NCBI GenBank assembly: GCA_000499405.2
Contig: HG738137.1
Coordinates: 28,207,756 to 28,271,755 of the forward strand
Source of the DNA: Onchocerca volvulus
Taxonomy: Eukaryota; Nematoda; Chromadorea; Rhabditida; Onchocercidae
Length of the DNA: 64,000 bases
Direction of reading: 5' to 3'
Both the position numbers and the translations under genes were made by a program. A model generated the notes under the pieces. It ran no database searches and was not told the DNA's origin. It saw only the letters and a program-made list of their open reading frames with translations. Of this stretch, positions 62,203 to 64,000 are shown piece by piece (position 1 is the stretch's first letter; each line of letters opens with the position of its first letter).

Positions 62203-62999
62203 TTAGAAACAAAATTCTTTGGGAGGTGGAACCGTCGGCACTTTACCAAATTCAAATTCATCTCTTCTGAACTGCTCTATTTGTTCGATTGTTAAGTCTG
62301 CCATCTTTGAGTAACATTGTTGCATTAGATCGCTGAAACTATTGTAAGTGAGCTTAATATTTTCTGAAGATATACTGTCTGCATCCAATAGATTTTCTGA
62401 TCTAAAATCGGATTCTATATTTTGGCATCGTTTGACTTTCTGTGCATTTACTTAATTTCAACGATAAATGATGCTGGAATATTTTACTTAGCCCGGTATA
62501 TCATAATATGGATAACAACTAACAGTTTAACAATATGAGTTCAATTTCATCATTTTTGAGTTCCTAACGAAGCTTGTTTGTAAAAAATCTGTTTACTTTG
62601 TTTTATCGACGACTATTTCCGGATTCTTCTTATTCGAAAACAAATCTGCACTCGGTGCTCCTGTCGCTGATTTTTGTTTGAAAATAATATCTTTATCGCA
62701 AACACCCTTATTTGTATTATTTTGATCTAATAGCATCTTGATTTTGCTTTCTTCACGTTCCTTTAGTAATGGTGAAATCCATTTATATCGGCTGAAAGGA
62801 AGAAAGAATAAGACGACAAGAATTGAAAACTATTAAATGAGTGCAATTTTGGATTAAATTTCACTTGCGTACATCCATTTATTGTCTATACAAAAATTAA
62901 AAAAAATGAATATTTAAATTTCATACATTAAAAATACCTCTTCTCAAATTGTGAAGATGACTGAAAATTTTCGTTAAATCCATGAATTCTAAAACCTAT
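62203..62999 (-). CDS. Probable NUP42-like nucleoporin with Gle1-binding C-terminus (3' exons; 5' end not resolved)
   Basis: Three exons on minus are phase-consistent: 62999-62938, 62791-62597, 62401-62203, encoding about 150 residues to the stop. The end of the protein, [18 protein letters not shown] followed by [10 protein letters not shown], matches the Gle1-binding motif pattern at the C-terminus of vertebrate NUP42 (LT-E-EQF-F-GK-P-PPP-E), which recruits the mRNA-export factor Gle1 to the cytoplasmic face of the nuclear pore. The rest ([16 protein letters not shown], then a Ser/Asn/Lys-rich stretch) was not recognised, and no FG repeats or CCCH finger are seen. A preceding exon must exist because the first exon here has no in-frame ATG; I could not find it in 63.0-64.0 kb. 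The assignment rests on one motif. Confidence 0.5.
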
Positions 63000-64000
63000 C
63001 TGAAATAACATTTATTTCAAATTACAAATGAAGTGAAAACTGCGGATTTATTACTGATCATAATTATTCTTTCAAAATACTACACCTTTTCTTGAAAAAA
63101 AAAAAAAAAAGTCAAGTCTGTGAAATTGCAAGAGTATATTTTTTTCAAAAAACAGACAGGAAACTTCAAAGATTTTTTTTTTTTGCTAATGTTAGTTGCA
63201 CTTATTGTAAAAGTGAAATGAGTTAATAAATGAAGAAAATAAAATTAGAAAATAAAATGAGAAAATGGACAACTAAACGAATGGATACAGAAACGAATAA
63301 GATTTCAATAAATAAATAGAAGTGAATAGGATGATGGAGGAAAACAAACATCAAATTATTACTATTGCTGCTTTTAATTCAAGATCGCAAGAAAGTTGTC
63401 GATAAAGTAAATAGAAAACTAATTAAATACAAGAAATTAAAGTTGATTAAACGGATGACAGGTTGGGAAAATAAATAACCATATTATTTATGAATTACTG
63501 ATGATAAACTGGACAATAAAATAATTTACATAGAAACTCATTTTGAAGCGAAAAATCATCAAGCGATAGCAAATGTTATTACTGCTAATCATAAGAAAAA
63601 GCTATAATATTTGATATTTAATTTTTGCAATTTTGATAAGAATTTAAGGTTGTTGAATAATAAAAAGAAAATAGACAAAAAACTCGAATCTGACTATTTG
63701 ACATTAACCAGAAGAATTAAGCCAAGAAAAAACGAAGAATGACTAGATGAAAGAGAAAAATAAAACTACTCCTTGTCATGTTTCAGAAAAATGGAGTAGT
63801 TATTCCACTCGTAAAATCAATAATAATTAGAGAAGAGATCCGAGGATGATTAAGCAGATTAATAATACAGCAACTATACAATACCATCTTGTCAATAACG
63901 TTTGACGAAAATATATTTTCTGAGACAAAGACTCGATGTTCACAATACGTGTTCCACAACAGCCGATAACGCGATAATAATACAAAAAGTCGGAATCAAC
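63000..64000. other. AT-rich sequence, presumably intron or upstream region of the NUP42-like gene
   Basis: No exon with coding character was recognised on either strand. The missing 5' exon(s) of the minus-strand gene lie here or beyond the window edge. Confidence 0.4.

Noticed and set aside
1..64000. rRNA, tRNA and CRISPR features
   Set aside because: No cloverleaf with paired A and B boxes, no rRNA-like sequence, and no spacer-repeat arrays were seen; the DNA is eukaryotic.

Overview
The window looks like nuclear DNA of a parasitic nematode, probably a spirurid or filarial worm. The evidence is very AT-rich, intron-rich DNA with worm-style TTTCAG acceptors, a nematode-type serpentine receptor family, BEL/Pao and Helitron debris, and animal proteins with nematode-like features. 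The species is inferred, not proven.

Layout. 1-5.4 kb: gene-poor, AT-rich, with simple repeats and a probable promoter region. 5.4-17.0 kb (+): a complete long-tailed class I myosin (myosin-1E/1F type, C. elegans HUM-1-like). I resolved 25 exons whose phases close at every junction, giving 1,056 codons for motor, IQ, TH1, short basic/proline-rich linker and SH3. 17.4-47.5 kb: an array of three repeat units, each carrying one intact five-exon seven-transmembrane receptor gene on + (A 19.0-21.3, B 29.7-31.9, C 40.7-43.0 kb). 47.8-52.2 kb (-): a complete TTD14-type P-loop GTPase/ATPase, 8 exons, 396 aa. 52.2-57.8 kb: non-coding, with a 0.68-kb foldback. 57.9-60.9 kb (-): complete cyclin C, 8 exons, 317 aa. 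62.2-63.0 kb (-): last three exons of a gene ending in a NUP42-like Gle1-binding motif.

The array is the dynamic part. Units A and C are almost identical over 7.2 kb at a constant offset (21,654), then drop sharply into older homology. Unit B is diverged but has islands of near-identity, which suggests gene conversion. A 2.9-kb Helitron (36,021-38,938) sits in unit C. Unit B keeps the matching empty site, so both ends (TC and hairpin-CTAG) are fixed to the base. A decayed BEL/Pao gag with CCHC knuckles interrupts unit B, and a piece of the same element is fused to the start of unit A.

The flanking genes are conserved housekeeping functions: actin motor, Mediator kinase-module cyclin, a trafficking GTPase and a probable mRNA-export nucleoporin. 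The array is therefore a lineage-specific insertion and expansion inside an otherwise conserved neighbourhood. Other items for follow-up are a near-perfect 37-bp-stem hairpin in a TTD14 intron, a predicted GC-AG intron in the same gene, and a myosin first exon that appears to contribute only the initiator ATG.
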